Shown here one piece after another: positions 46,460 to 58,410 of a stretch of DNA of 64,000 nt. The notes beneath the pieces were generated by a model. It was not told the origin of the DNA. It saw only the letters and a program-made list of their open reading frames with translations, and did no database searches. A program made the position numbers and the translations under genes. How positions within the stretch are numbered: the first letter of the stretch is position 1; the number at the start of each line of letters is the position of its first letter. The DNA comes from Ixodes scapularis (lineage: Eukaryota > Arthropoda > Arachnida > Ixodida > Ixodidae). The DNA lies in assembly GCF_016920785.2 (NCBI RefSeq), contig NW_024609933.1:61000-124999 (forward strand). The letters are read 5' to 3'.

Positions 46460-47674
46460 GAACGAAAATACCGGGGTGTTTTATTTTACATTTTTGCGTC
46501 CTCAACTTGTAGCTGGATGTCGACTTCGTGAGTGCCCTCAGTGTTGTATAGAGGAACTGTTCTAAGTTTTAAAGAGCGGCTGAATGAATAATTAGAGATC
46601 AATTTTGCGGGTTATTCGTGTAGCAGATATATCTCACGCATAATTCCCGACCCGATTGTTTTCAATACCATAAATCGATCGATCAGTGGATTAGCGAGTT
46701 ATGCTTGTAGTACCGCGGGAGCTGGCTGGAGAGAGGGTAAAATAATAAACCAAAGTGTTGTTTGTGTGATATTAATTTTCAAAGGCACTCAGGCAGTCTG
46801 TGGTGCCACAGCCTTTTCTACTCACAGAAGTTTCGGTGTCGGATTTTGATTGCTTCCTGTTTTCGCGCCCGCTATATTGCGAACGAAAATATTCGTCCGG
46901 ATTCTACAAAAGGGAATTGGATGATAATTCGAGTTTTTTAACGAGTAAGAGGGCTTTTGTTTTTAATTCGCATAAACAGGGTTACCAAAAAAACAAAAAA
47001 AAAACCGCGACGGAAAACCGTTTAATTTACACAGAATATCGATGTAGCCACCCAAGTAAGTCAGGCGGTTATTGTAACATGTTCCAAGCTTCTGAATGCC
47101 CTACCAAAAGAAAGTTTCCACCATCCTTTTCAGCCACCCCATAAGATGTTCAGGCGTTTAGTCGCCACAGATCTTCATTCTGGACCCATATTATCAAGGA
47201 CGTCTGTCTGTCCTTCCCACATCTTGATGCAGTTTCCTCCATGCACATAACACGTGACGAGTAAAGACCTTTGCTGAAGCATGATGGAAGGACTCAAAAC
47301 CCCGGCGCTGCCTTGCAAAAAAAAGTACACCCTAAAAAAATAATATTTTTTATTATGTTATTAAAATATATTTATAATCATACCCTGAACTACGTCGAGG
47401 TCGAGAACGTTTTTTGAGAAAGAGTCTATTTATTTTCGGTGTTCTTTCTCGTTTTGTATATTTTCCGTCTCCCTTTTACCTGAAAGCTAAGTATACGGTG
47501 ATTGCATTTCTCGGCGTAAAATTAAACGTACCTTCACCCAAAAATATGATTATAAGGGTTACAGTCTCGTCTGAAGGCTCCAACTGCGTTTCCATTGCTC
47601 ATAAAAGCAGAAGGCTTGTGCGTCCGACAGGAGTTTTTTGAGCTCAGGTTTTAGGCGCCCGTTTCCGGCTTGAG
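46460..47674. other. Unassigned stretch
   Basis: Contains a 114-codon plus-strand frame (46800-47144) with no recognisable motif and poly(A)-like lysine codons. No splice or promoter signals of weight. Confidence 0.35.
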
Positions 47675-47810
47675 CGGCGTCGCCGTCGGCGTAACCTAGC
47701 GTTGCATTATGGGACGTTTTTCAATATGAAGTCACACGTGACGTCACGTGTGACTTCATTGTGGTAAACGTGCCATACTACAACGCACGGTTACGCCGAC
47801 GGTGACGGCG
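47675..47810. repeat. 136-bp palindrome with perfect 34-bp core
   Basis: The centre lies at 47742/47743. The core 47726-47759 is perfectly self-complementary, with each half atgaagtcacacgtgac. It contains TGACGTCA and CACGTG sites. The arms continue imperfectly for about 34 bp more on each side (cgccgtcggcgtaacc at left, ggttacgccgacgg at right). A loopless fold-back of this length suggests a short palindromic transposon. Confidence 0.85.
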
Positions 47811-48083
47811 ATACGAGCACCAAACGCTCCCCGCTGTTCGACTTGGTCGTCTGCGTCGCCGCCCGCCGTTGACAATGGCAAGTTTCTTGGCCCTATCTTT
47901 TACAGAAGGGGAGCTACGCTTTGCAATGGCACAGGACAATTTCCCCCTGTGAAATACACCTTGGAAGAAAAGTTTAGATTGCAACTTGAAGACGTCAAGT
48001 TTTATAGTCTATTTTAAATCAAGCCTAGTGACTTGAGACACCATGTACAGGGTGGTTCACGAGAGGGGGACAAATTCGATATT

Positions 48084-48917
48084 GTGAAATCTACGAATCG
48101 CAACAAAAAAAAAGGCTTGTGTCGTTTTGGTCCTGGGCCAGGGGCCTATTTAGAAAAATTATTAAATTGCGGGATAATTAGATTGCTACTTATTTTTGCG
48201 TAATGAACATTTTTATTATTGTGTTTAAGGCCATGGTTTCAATTAGAAAATTTCTCAGCCTCATCAAAAGACACTAAATCAACGCAATGCAAAACGATAG
48301 AAGGCACGTGTAACATTTTACGTCTTTCTGAAAGACCGCACAAAATCGACGGGTTTTTAAGTTTCGGTTTGCTATCGGAGCGCATCTCGGCCCCGGCGGC
48401 ACCGCGCCCCGTGGAGAGATAGTGACACCAGCCTCTGCTGCGTCCCGCGATGACAGCGCAGCAGAGGTTGGTTGCACCATCTCTGCTGAGATCCATTCCG
48501 ATAGCAAAGCGAAACTTGAAAACCTGTCGAATTTGTGCGTTTTTTTTAGAAAGCCATAAAATGATTCGGTCCCTTAGCTAAGGGACCTTTATTCTCGGCA
48601 GCCAATCAATTGACAATCTTCCGCGCGCGGCGTGTGCTCGCAACCAAAGAGCACGGGCTGATTCGCCGATAGCAAAGGGACCTATGTTAAAGGTGCCTTT
48701 ATGCTGACCGTGTGAATGGGGTATTAGTGTTTTTTGATGATTCTAAGCAATTTTCTAATTGAAACCATGCCCTTGAACACAATATTAAAAAAGTTAATTA
48801 CGCAAACATAATGAACACTCTAATGATCCCGGACTATAATAATCTTCTTAAGTAGTCCCCTGGCCCAGGACCAAAACGACACAAGTCATTTTTGGTTGTG
48901 CGCGTAGATTTCGCACG
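48084..48917. mobile_element. Nested fold-back element, ~830 bp
   Basis: Outer arms: gtgaaatctacg...cttgtgtcgttttggtcctg (48084-48130), running to aattagaaaatt at about 48250, is mirrored at about 48745-48917. A second inner inverted repeat (gcacaaaatcgacgggttt...ctatcgga against tccgatagc...gtcgaatttgtgc) spans about 48330-48545, with a small central stem (cctctgctgcg/cgcagcagagg near 48435-48475). A perfect 20-bp palindrome, ggtcccttagctaagggacc, lies at 48568-48587 in an asymmetric part of the right half. There is no coding capacity. A tacagggtgg motif at 48046 just outside resembles the terminus of the 19.3-kb element. Confidence 0.75.
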
Positions 48918-48919
48918 TA

Positions 48920-49981
48920 CAGCCGTCACGATGCACGAGCTGGGTCCCGCTCACGCGCCCACAGTCAGCTTTCCGAAGTTGGCGCACATTTAAAGTTTAC
49001 AGGTTCCCGTCGCTGGTCACAGTATGTATATATCTATATATACATGTATTTATATCCTTCTCAGATTGTTTAGCAAGGTATGCCGTAAAATCGAAATACC
49101 TGAAGAGAGGAGGAGGAAAAGGAGCAGAGGAAGAGGGGGAGGAGGAAATGGTACGGAGGAGGACGAGGGGCATACCCTCCCCTCTTCCTCAAGAGCGGGA
49201 AATTTACTGAACATTTTCCTCTCAATGGAAGGGGAGCAGGAGAGGAGGGTACGGCTCTCCTCCTACTCCGTATTCTTCCCTCCTCCTCCTGAATAGCTGC
49301 GCTCTAATACGGCATTACAAACAACTGTAAACGTCTTTCATTTTGTTTTTAGCAACGTTAAAGAAACCTTAAATTAAAGTGTTGTTCGGGATACCTTGGA
49401 ACAATGTTTTATAATGGGACACTGATTTCTTCGGACCGTAGCACTTTACTCAAAACGCTCATTGCATTGCTCGAAATATTATGATAAGGTAACGTTTCGA
49501 GACAATCATATGGATAATTTTTCAATATAAGCTCTCTGCCCTACGAAGATCCTAGTTACACGTAATTGGCTGCCTTCGTGTCAGCCTCCAAGGTGCTTTT
49601 ACTCGTTAATGAGATCTTGGCTCGTTTCCTTCGGAGAAAACCTCTCATAAATTTCTCCTTCCTCGCGTGGGCCGCGGCAGAGCGTAAGCGTAAGAAATAC
49701 AGAGCCGAAACCTGATAGCTTACAATCCGGGGACAAGGTAATTTTTGTTGCCTTTTTGACAGCTTTGAAATGAGGAAATGGAAGATTCTCGGATAAATTC
49801 GACCAGGCATTCTATATGCGGGCAACCGTTTTATTGACATCCGACATCGCAGTGCTGGTTGCCTAGGACATTTTACGAGTCACAATTCTAAGACTCACAA
49901 AACAACTGGGTTTTCTATTACCTATTGCGGGAGACTTTCGAACAAGAATAAAACAAATGAGGTCACGGGTTTTGGTAGCTT
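48920..49981. other. Stretch with purine/pyrimidine strand-asymmetric tract
   Basis: The plus strand is strongly purine-rich at 49095-49170 (gaggaggagg runs) and pyrimidine-rich at about 49175-49195 and 49255-49292. This forms partly complementary patches (cctcttcctc, cctcctcctcc) that could fold or form triplex DNA. A TA/CA-rich patch precedes it (49023-49056). No gene. Confidence 0.5.
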
Positions 49982-50284
49982 CAGAGCTTCAGTCGCAATA
50001 AATCTAACAGAAAGCATTTACATAATGTTTTAATTAAACAGAGTGAATGCATTTTATTAATACTTTGTTGCCGTCTAATCGTTTTTGTGTAGATCGACAA
50101 AACCATCAGAATTAATGGTTCTGATAAGAAGTACAGCGCTTCAGTAACATTAAACCTAACAAGAAACATTTACATAATGAGTTCATTGAACAGAGCGAAG
50201 CCATTTTAATAATACACCCGCGTCTCCTTCTCTAGATGCACAAAAACATAATAATTGACGGTTCTGATCCCATCATACGTAGAA
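49982..50284. repeat. Tandem duplication of a ~152-bp unit
   Basis: The blocks cag(a/c)gcttcagt, catttacataatg, ttgaacagag(t/c)gaa, cattttattaatac or cattttaataatac, and a final ttctgat occur in order twice, offset by about 152 bp (49982 and 50134). The copies are diverged, so the duplication is not recent. Confidence 0.65.
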
Positions 50285-50546
50285 GGTATTGTGTTTACCA
50301 CCGCCTTTGTTAACGTGTTCACCGTCGCACGTTTAACATGTATCTGTTAACGTGCGTTCTCTCGAGTTACCCTCTATCTCGGATTAATTTAAAATGTTCG
50401 TTCTGAAACGGTTTCATGCAGAGCAAAGGTTCGAACGTTTGGCCTTCTTAATTTTTCGAAGCGGCAGGGAGGATTGCGGCTTGCGGGAATACGATGTTTG
50501 AAACGATCGAGTGAAAGTGTTTGAGTATCACTGTAATGAACTAATC

Positions 50547-51033
50547 TCACCAGCCAGTTTGACTGCGCCACCGCTGCCGCAATGCATCGAGGGAACTTTA
50601 GTCTCTTTGCACGTGCGACAACCCCGCTGGAGTTCTGCGCGTGTAGCACACGAGACGGCACGAGCTCTCGCATGCACGGCCGTCTGCCTCTTGTGAACAA
50701 ATGTAATGGCCGCGCCACGCATGCGACGAACCCTTAGTGAAATCGGTCTATTGGCGTTCGTGATTGGCCAGATGTTCACTACGACGTTGTTATTTGAATT
50801 AATTTTGCTTTGATCGACGGAAATAAGAATGGCATCAGACCGCCTACTTTGACTGTGTTGGTTTAAGAATGCGATGACTCCGGGCTTCCTTCGTTCATTT
50901 TTACACACACCACCTTACCTATAGTTCAGAATTGATGATGAGGAGCCAGGGTAACAACTCGCGACGCCACGGCGAGACAAACCCTGATCGTGACATCAGA
51001 GACGATAGCCATAAGGGGGCGCCACCAAAGCAT
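50547..51033. repeat. Composite repeat: 18.6-kb repeat copy 2 joined to one arm of the 58.4-kb fold-back family
   Basis: 50547-50760 matches the dispersed repeat at 18648-18870. 50770-51033 then matches the right arm of the fold-back element at 58411-59012: gacggaaataag, a cttacttt/aactttgactgtgttggt zone, gcgatga, and a terminal ggcgccaccaaa. Only one arm is present here, so this is a truncated or solo-arm copy. Confidence 0.5.
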
Positions 51034-51040
51034 TTCGGCG

Positions 51041-51657
51041 CCAGAGCCGTATATAGAGAGAGTTTGGCTATACATTAGAAAGTATAGGAGGAAAATGAGG
51101 AGGCCCCATTGGCCGAGAGCGGGCTGGGCATGTTCCGGGGCGTCTTCACAGATTCCAATGTGGCCAGCCAGAAGTCGCGACTAATACCCTGGCGGTGGTC
51201 TCGAGAAACAGGATTAATAAGTACAACAGCTTGAGTAACTCTCGATTACTAAAAATATGGTGCACGTGATTTTTTTTTTTTTTATCACGGTCATGCAAAC
51301 TCAAAATTTAGGAGAGTAATCGACGTAATTCGTACGCCAGGCGCCGAGGGCGGGAAAATGCCGTCCGAGCGGTCAGACCCCGGCCGAGCAAAAGAGAGTT
51401 AGAACGTCGCATTCGATTTTTGCATCTGTTGCGTGATCATTATCGAAATATCACGTGCAGTACATTTTAAACCACGAAGAGTTACTGCATCTAGCTCTTA
51501 CGCGCTTATTATGAGTGTTTTTCGCTACCACCACTAGGGGAATAGTTTTGGCTTCTGGTTGGCCAAGAAAGCACGTCGAGCATTTTATCCCCGTCTCGTG
51601 CGCCTTTGCTATGTCTGCTCCTCCCATTGGCCAAACTCTCTCTATACACGGCTCTGC
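51041..51657. mobile_element. Candidate TIR element, ~617 bp
   Basis: The left end agagccgtatatagagagag (from 51043), running on into tttggc, is answered by gccaaactctctctatacac (from 51630), running on into ggctctg, on the right. This is a 26-27 bp TIR with one or two mismatches. The interior is not obviously self-complementary and encodes nothing recognisable. It could be a non-autonomous DNA transposon; target duplications were not identified. Confidence 0.55.
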
Positions 51658-51659
51658 TG

Positions 51660-54390
51660 GGCGCTCATTGTCACTGACAACATGAGAAGACCAGGGCGTC
51701 TCTTTCAAATGCCCGGCCTACAGCACCTGCTCGTGGAAAGCTTCCACCGTGCCGTAGCCTCCTCTATACTCACAAACCCTGGCAGTTCGACGACGGAGCC
51801 CTAGAGTGCCCGGTCGTAGATTTGGAGCATGAGGATCTAGTCACACAGAGCATATCATAGCGCCATTTCTCGGGGAACCTGTACGTCAGCGCACAGCCCT
51901 TGCAGCGGCGAGGGCACAAAACATACTTGTTCGGTAGGGAGAAGTGTGCTTTGGCGTCTCGCCGCAACGGGGCGCCAATGACGTGGCTCTTCTCTCATCC
52001 GTTGTCTGCCGCTCCACCTTTTCCATTTCGGCGGCCGCTTCTCGTGGCAATCTGCCAGGCTTTGTCAGTATAGAGGAGGCTATGACTGTGCCCTGGTTGC
52101 GCGTGCACGTTCGAGACTCACGAGGAGCCAAATGTCACCGAAGGTAGGAAGCTCGCGCTGGATGCGGGGACATCTGATAGTCCTCCCCGTCGTTCTCCTC
52201 CCGGCAGGGTTTATAATGGCATTCTCAACACCAGCACAGCGCGTTCAGTCTCCTTTTCTCTGTTTCGCAATTCACTCACCAGAAAGCGTCTGTATCTACT
52301 GCAGGCCCGGATACGTGGTAGCTCTTTGCTTCTCTACTTGGCGTCGCCCTCAACGGCGTCGCGAATACACTTTGTCACCCTTTCGACCCGCGTATGAGTT
52401 CTACCCTGTCGGCCAGGTCAACGCAACTTAGAATAATTCAAGGCCCGCGAACATTCTCCTCTTGCTTCGTGTAACGTCACCGCAGTCGGATTGCGCAAAC
52501 TCGGCAATTGGGCCCGGAGCGCGACGCCGGGCGTCTTTCGACGCGTTGATTGGTCACGAGGCACAGCCGAACGCTGACGCACCGCTCGTTGGCCAATCTG
52601 TGTCCACACTCGATCTTACGGCGATGAAGTCAAAATTATGACATGGAGGCTCTGATTATTCAAGGTGGCAATGGCCAGGCATGGTGCGGGGCCGACTCGG
52701 TGTCAGGCGGGCTCTTCTTTTAACCGACGTATTGTAGAGCGGACGTTGCTTGGAAAAAAGAAACACAAGAAAATCACTCTTTATGTTTTGCCAGTTGCCG
52801 ACGTGTCTTGTCGTTGGCAAAGCAGTGCCTTTAAAAATAGCGGCATTTTGTGTTTTTTAGGAACCCCAAGATGGCGTAACGGATCATTAAAAATTTATGA
52901 CTTTCTGCTATTACGATCTTGAGACAGTGGCGTCAACGGAGGTTTTACGCGAGATTTATTCAAATCTGAGTCATCCTTTGCACATCAAGCGCGCTGGTTT
53001 TAGCGCTCTCACGACTCCCGTGCCCTGAAAGATTTTCATAATGGTCGTAGGTTGAGCGACACTTTCGTCGATTCTACAAATACGCGTGTAAGCCCCTACA
53101 ATCAATATGCCACCATTTTTGGTGGCCCCTTTGATGCGCCATGTGCATTTCGCATTTCGCTATTTCTATTACTCAAATTGTAATGTGATGAGTGCTTTAG
53201 TTGTCTCATGCCATCAATAAAAATAAACCATATAAAAAATGACGTCGATAGACAAACGTGTTAGCGCTCGACAGCTGGAAGCACACGGAGTGAAATCCTG
53301 CGCTGCAGAACTCTGAAACCAAACCTTTAGTTCTCGCCTGTGTCCCTTTCTAACTCGATGAACAACTCTGGGTGATGATGAGCGTGCGGTCGTGTATAAC
53401 CGCGTTATGATGCTCGTTAAAGGCCCCAGACTAGAACTTGTACTGTAGTGGCTATATCCCTGTTTTACGGCGCGACCTGGTGTCGCGATATTATTTTATT
53501 TTGATAGTTTTCGCTTGCGGTGATGCTGAGCACTCTATGAACGTGAGTTTGTCTAGGGCACTCTTCGGATTCCCAGTCCCCGTCTTCAGATGAACTTTAT
53601 ACGCCACCGGTGTTGACTAAAAAGGCATTATTTTACTCGCACCTTGCTTTACTTGGTACCTGGAAGAAAATGCGGTCAGGTGAAGTATTGAGGAGCGAGT
53701 TACCGCCGTTGTCCCAGAGGTGTGGACCAATGGTGTGAAGGTTCCCGTTAAGACGGAAGTGAGCTTCGGGTTATTATCTCTTTTTGCCCCGTCCGTTTCG
53801 TTGCTCGTCTGTGTCGACAGCTCCCAGAGGAACACAAATATAGCGCCATGAAGGATGGGTCTACCGCCCTCCTTTATTCCTGGTTTGGCCAACGGCTGCC
53901 CGTCCGCTGTCCCGCCACCGCTCCCCACGGGTGTGACTCTGACATCATTGTTGACGCTACGTAGCGGAGTTTCCTAAAAAGTACAGTTCCTATAGCAACG
54001 ATATAAATTGGTTACAATAAGTTAGCTTTTCCAAAAATAGTTCGTTTCATTTATAGTAGGTAAATTCATATTTATTTGAATATCTCATTGCAGTTGTGAT
54101 ATATTTATATGCTCACGAAGTGTTGTTGTTGTAGGCAAGAAATATGTTAATGCCTTTCTTTTTTTATTTTACTTAGTACTATATTTACTAATATATGGGA
54201 CAGTGACGAAATGAAGTGTTTGTTTTGTCACTAAATCAATTTGAATTCTCATATTTGTCGACTTAATTTTTGATAAGGCTGTACCTTAAATAACTTATCA
54301 GCAACTCTCAAATATAACAAAGCTACAATTATAGCTATCTATACGTTCATTGTAAGATTCAAAGTATTTAGTCGTTGACATTACGTCAAT
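51660..54390. other. Mixed-GC stretch, no supported gene; includes possible 3' UTR of the 54.4-kb exon
   Basis: GC-rich patches (51940-52100, 52440-52610 and 53680-53930) give overlapping frames on both strands without motifs. On the minus strand an AATAAA (plus-strand tttatt, 54163-54168) lies about 220 nt beyond the stop of the exon-like segment at 54391-54716. The interval 54168-54390 could therefore be its 3' UTR. Confidence 0.3.
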
Positions 54391-54716
54391 TTACACTAAC
54401 TTAGATGCTTCCCAATACATATCGAGCAACTCTGTTAGCGTCCCATCCCGTCGTGAGGGCCACCGTAAAAATTGAACCGCAAAGAAACGAGTCTCCTTCC
54501 AATCAAGATGTAGATAACTTAAATTGTTTAGGGTGATAAGCAAAGACTTTAGCTGTTTCCTTGAAAGCTCATTGGAGGAGGGGTCTAGTTTAGTTAATAA
54601 ACTACAAGTGGTCCCATAGTCTTTGTTAGCCGCAAGTATTTGACAAAAGCCGTCTGAGGCTTTTAGGTGCAAGGGTGGTAAGTTGAGTGAATCCACATTA
54701 TTTTTAATCATAATGG
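54391..54716 (-). CDS. Candidate 3'-terminal exon, unrecognised protein
   Basis: On the minus strand a T-rich tract ending tatttattatag is a good splice acceptor (AG at 54718-54717). The exon starts with two bases that complete a codon, then stays open for about 107 codons to a TAA at 54393-54391. The protein piece is amphipathic and leucine-rich, with segments such as S-L-L-T-K-L-D-P-S-S-N-E-L-S-R-K-Q-L and R-F-F-A-V-Q-F-L-R-W-P. This suggests an alpha-helical protein; no family is recognised. An AATAAA signal lies about 220 nt downstream. The exon-like segment at 55112-55259 on the same strand may belong to the same gene, but its 3' phase is 0 and does not fit this exon directly. Confidence 0.4.
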
Positions 54717-55111
54717 CTATAATAAATACCACAAAATAAATAAAATAATAAGCGAGTTAATAGGTTAAATATTCAATTAATTAATCAAATAAATAAATAA
54801 TTGATAATGGTAATAAATTGGATGTCACTACGCAGACTGGTCGAGCCGACTGAATTCTCATCTCGTGAACTGAGCCCAGCTCAAGGATGTCTGCCCTCGA
54901 TGATCCCTGGTTTTGTTGACGCGTGTCTGTGGCGACTACATTGTCATGTGACTTGGCGCTGCTTACCTACGGTGTAAGTGAATCAAGGTGTCCCAGGTGT
55001 GGGCACCCGGACAAGAGAAACAAACTTAATCGTACCCTTTTCGCTCCCATGCTATCATGTACCTCACTTCCCTATACATGGCCTCAGACAAAGCGGTCAG
55101 CCTTGAAATAC

Positions 55112-55259
55112 CTGGAGTGTCATTCTCAGCGCGGACGGCTGGGGACGTGTCGACGCCATCTGATCGAAGTCCTCGCGGGACAGCTGCAAGCCAAGTGATT
55201 GGGCCAACGATGACGTGCTGATATTGAATCCGTCTTTACTCGAGTTCTTGAGCTTGTCC
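55112..55259 (-). CDS. Candidate internal exon (49 codons), unrecognised protein
   Basis: On the minus strand tttgttgttgccactttag precedes a 148-nt open segment that ends ctccag followed by gtattt. The acceptor and donor are both convincing. The first base is a third codon position and the last codon is complete (phase 0). The encoded piece is Ser/Asp/Gln-rich and hydrophilic (S-L-A-Q-S-L-G-L-Q-L-S-R-E-D-F-D-Q-M in the middle) and has no named domain. Read-through past the donor meets a TGA after four codons, as expected for an intron. It is probably from the same minus-strand gene as 54391-54716, with a further small exon needed between to correct the phase. Confidence 0.4.
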
Positions 55260-55261
55260 CT

Positions 55262-57527
55262 AAAGTGGCAACAACAAAGATTAAAAAAAAGCCATAGCCG
55301 CTGACAAAAAAAAAAAAAATAGAAAAATAAACGGCGGGAAGGAATTTTAACTGTTCCTCCTTCAGCGCGAGCTCTCGACTTTTGATAACATTTCGTCATC
55401 TCGTTAACTTTAATAGTGCACATGCAGCCAAAGCCCGGCGGGAGGCAAGGCACCCAAAAAAGACATTCTGTACCTCTTACCCTCCCAGGTAGTACGGTGT
55501 TTTCATAATGCGTTACAATGCTACTAACTATTATGATGGCAAAAACATAGCGCTACGTTTTCACCATCTCCGCGTCATCGCGTAGTGCTGTTCCGCGTGT
55601 CTCGGCCACTGGCCTTTCTGCAAAACCGTAGTACCATAGATAACAATTGGGATTTTTGTTATTTTTATTATATCATGTTTCTTTCGGCCAACATGTACGG
55701 CCAACTGGCAACTTAATCGCTGTTTTCCACATGACGCTCGCCAAGATAGCTGTCAGGTTTGCCGCAAACGCTAATGAACCTCTACCTGCAGAAAGCTCAT
55801 GTGTTTTTGCGTGTTTGATTTGCAGAAATGTTATACAGTAACTAAAACGCCCGAGCAATTTTTATACTTCGAAGTAGTCAAAAAATGACATGCGAATTTG
55901 TGAGCAGGTTTTTGAGGATAAACGCGTTGCCGTGTTTTTCTTTGGACCGCATAATCGCATGGCTTCTCAACAACTCGGCCTAAAGGCTATTCTAGTAAAC
56001 GAGGTAACGTGCGAAGGTTTGCGAAAATAAAAATATGCTAGAAAAAATCTAAATTTGCCAACAAAAATTGTACTTTGGGTAAAATAAGGGAGTAAAATAT
56101 GTGGTTTTTTCTTGTTTGTTTGTTTTCTACGCCGCTGGATACGTAAAAGTCTAAGCAGGTTTCCTTCGCTCGGGCGAGTGTTGCAGCAAGCGAACCGATC
56201 AGAGTGATTCTATATTCAGCAGATGCATTCCATCTCCGTCGTGCGCCTGGCACTCGACACACTCTCGTAAAGCAGCTTTTCTTTTCTGCCGTATATTCTG
56301 CGCTTTGTTTTCCACGAGGCTCTGGCGCTTGAGGTTAGTTCCAACCGCTCAAGTCTATGTCGGTGATTTTCGTACTATATTTGTTCTATGCGCCAAGAGG
56401 CAGTGTTTTCCAGATCGCTCGAGTTGTTTTGCATCGTGATCGATTGCATCAATCGTGAACATAGCGGGGCTTTGGCTTGTACCCAGTGTTTGTACATGCC
56501 GCTACTCATCCGCAGTTAAGACAAGCCAGTGCTTGAGAAGTCGGCTTGTCGGCGACGAAAATAGCCTCGACGGAAGCCGCCGGGGCGACTTCGGAAAGCA
56601 AGAAAAACGTAGTAAGGTGCGCTTAAAGCATCCCAAAATACTCTTCCAATCGTACTTGATGGGTCTTCTTGTGAACAGCACTATCCGCTTACTTCTTAGT
56701 TTCGCTTACACCGAAGACGAGTATATTAAAAAAAAAAATCGCTCACGTAGAAGCGGATAGGGAAAAGAGCGGAAGGTCACCGGCATGGCTGCAGACAGCT
56801 TTGATGTTATATTTCGTACCTCTCAAACACGCAACTGCGTATGGTGTTTTAAAACCACTTTAACTGATGTCAGTGCAGGCGAATACAGTCCCTGCATTCT
56901 GATTTGTATCATATACATCATGCATATTTCTCTCCGCCAGGGGGGCGCGATAAAATCTGGATGACGCTTGCAGGCATTGAACAGCGCTGTAGCTTCAGAT
57001 TATGCACAAGGCACGGTCGTATACAAGCATTTGTAAGTCTTTGTCTACATCTGATGCATGGTATTAGAGCGTTTGAAAACATTTAAAAGTGCAGCCTGCC
57101 GTCTTCAGCGCCCAACAAACCGCAAAGGACAATTTTCTTCTAGCTCTACTGTCCCTGTTTTTTTTTTGTTTTTTTTTAATATAAATTAGCCCATGATATA
57201 TTCTTCAGGACATATAAAATGTTCATGTTCTTTCTCTTTTTTTCTTTTTCCTATAAATTTATATCGACCACCGTAATCACGCTAGCTTAACGCCTGTGAG
57301 AAGCGTGAGTGATCTGGGTGATGGGTTGCACCGAAACGCGCACTAAAAAATATTTTATATTGCTCTCCAGGGGCACTGCTCAAGCCTTAAGAGCTACATG
57401 CTTTAATATACTGGCTGTTTCAAGGAGCGGCCAGGCTCTTTAAATCGACCGCAAAATTCGGTTTCTTAACCTATCGCGCTACGACTTTGTACAGCGTTGC
57501 CCACAGATGGTGCTTTTTTTTATTTAT
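55262..57527. other. Possible intron of the minus-strand candidate gene
   Basis: No exon was recognised on either strand. Poly(T)/(A) runs lie near 55306-55319 and 57159-57176. A 101-codon plus-strand frame (56455-56760) lacks support. Confidence 0.3.
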
Positions 57528-58172
57528 TTTCTTTTTTGTAAAGTTTGGAACGAGCAAATTTACCTGAGGCAAAAGTAAACAAAGAAAAAGGCTTAGCTCC
57601 TATGGAAATGCGGCGAAGCCAAAGGTCTTAATACAATGCCAACTGCGCCAACGAACGAGCATACGGCGCCGAAAGCCGGCGTCTTTAGCAGACGATCTTT
57701 TCGACTCAAAAGCGACGCGAGCTTTTCTGATATCAGTTGCCAGTGCATTATTTTATGATCCTTACTGATAAATATATTGAATGGACACATAATTGATTAG
57801 AAGACTGGTTTGTCGGGATATTTTGACTGTTTTTTTGTTTTTTTTTCGGGGTACCAATGCCGTGTGCTTTGCAGTTCCTTGTTGTTATTGCGCCTGTTTT
57901 TGTTTCTGCGACTTTCGCCGCCTGCGGAACGGGCTCCGCCTTTGAGTCGAAAAAATATTTTGCTAAAGACGCCGGCTCTCGGCGCCGTATGATCGTTCGT
58001 TGGCGCAGTTGGCATCGCGACCGCTTGCGTCATCTCTTGTCTTTCGTGTTAAACGGCGCCGTATTGTTTGGAAACCTTTGGCTTCGCCGCATTTCCATGT
58101 CAGCTGAGCCTTTTTCTTTCTTTACTTTTTCCACGAGTAAGTTCGCTATTTGCAAATTTTACAACAAAAAAG
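57528..58172. mobile_element. Fold-back element, ~645 bp
   Basis: The left arm (57528-57718) carries gtaaacaaagaaaaaggct, atggaaatgcggcgaagcc, aaaggt, gccaactgcgccaacgaacg and ccggcgtctttagca. These return complemented in reverse order at 57940-58172 (tgctaaagacgccgg, cgttcgttggcgcagttggc, ggcttcgccgcatttccat). The right arm contains about 60 bp (with a second cggcgccgt block) that the left arm lacks. There is no coding capacity; frames across it are mirror artefacts. Confidence 0.8.
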
Positions 58173-58410
58173 GTAACCTCGCAAATGCACGGGCTTGGCC
58201 GCACGAGTAGAGATACGGCAGCGGCCAGTCGCCTTGATTAAAATCGCCTGAAGAAAGTATTCACAATGTGCTGACGGCGAGCATCCACGATTATTTACAA
58301 CGTGCATTACAAACCATCAATATTGCCGGTCGTAGCAGCCTATAAATGTGAGCTCCTTTTGAGGATGTATCCCATTTCTTTAATAAATACGTTTTCTCAC
58401 TCACTCATGC

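Noticed and set aside
53617..53928. 103-codon minus frame with an AATAAA-like motif, considered as an LTR or exon
   Set aside because: No second LTR copy, no TG/CA ends and no recognisable protein motif.
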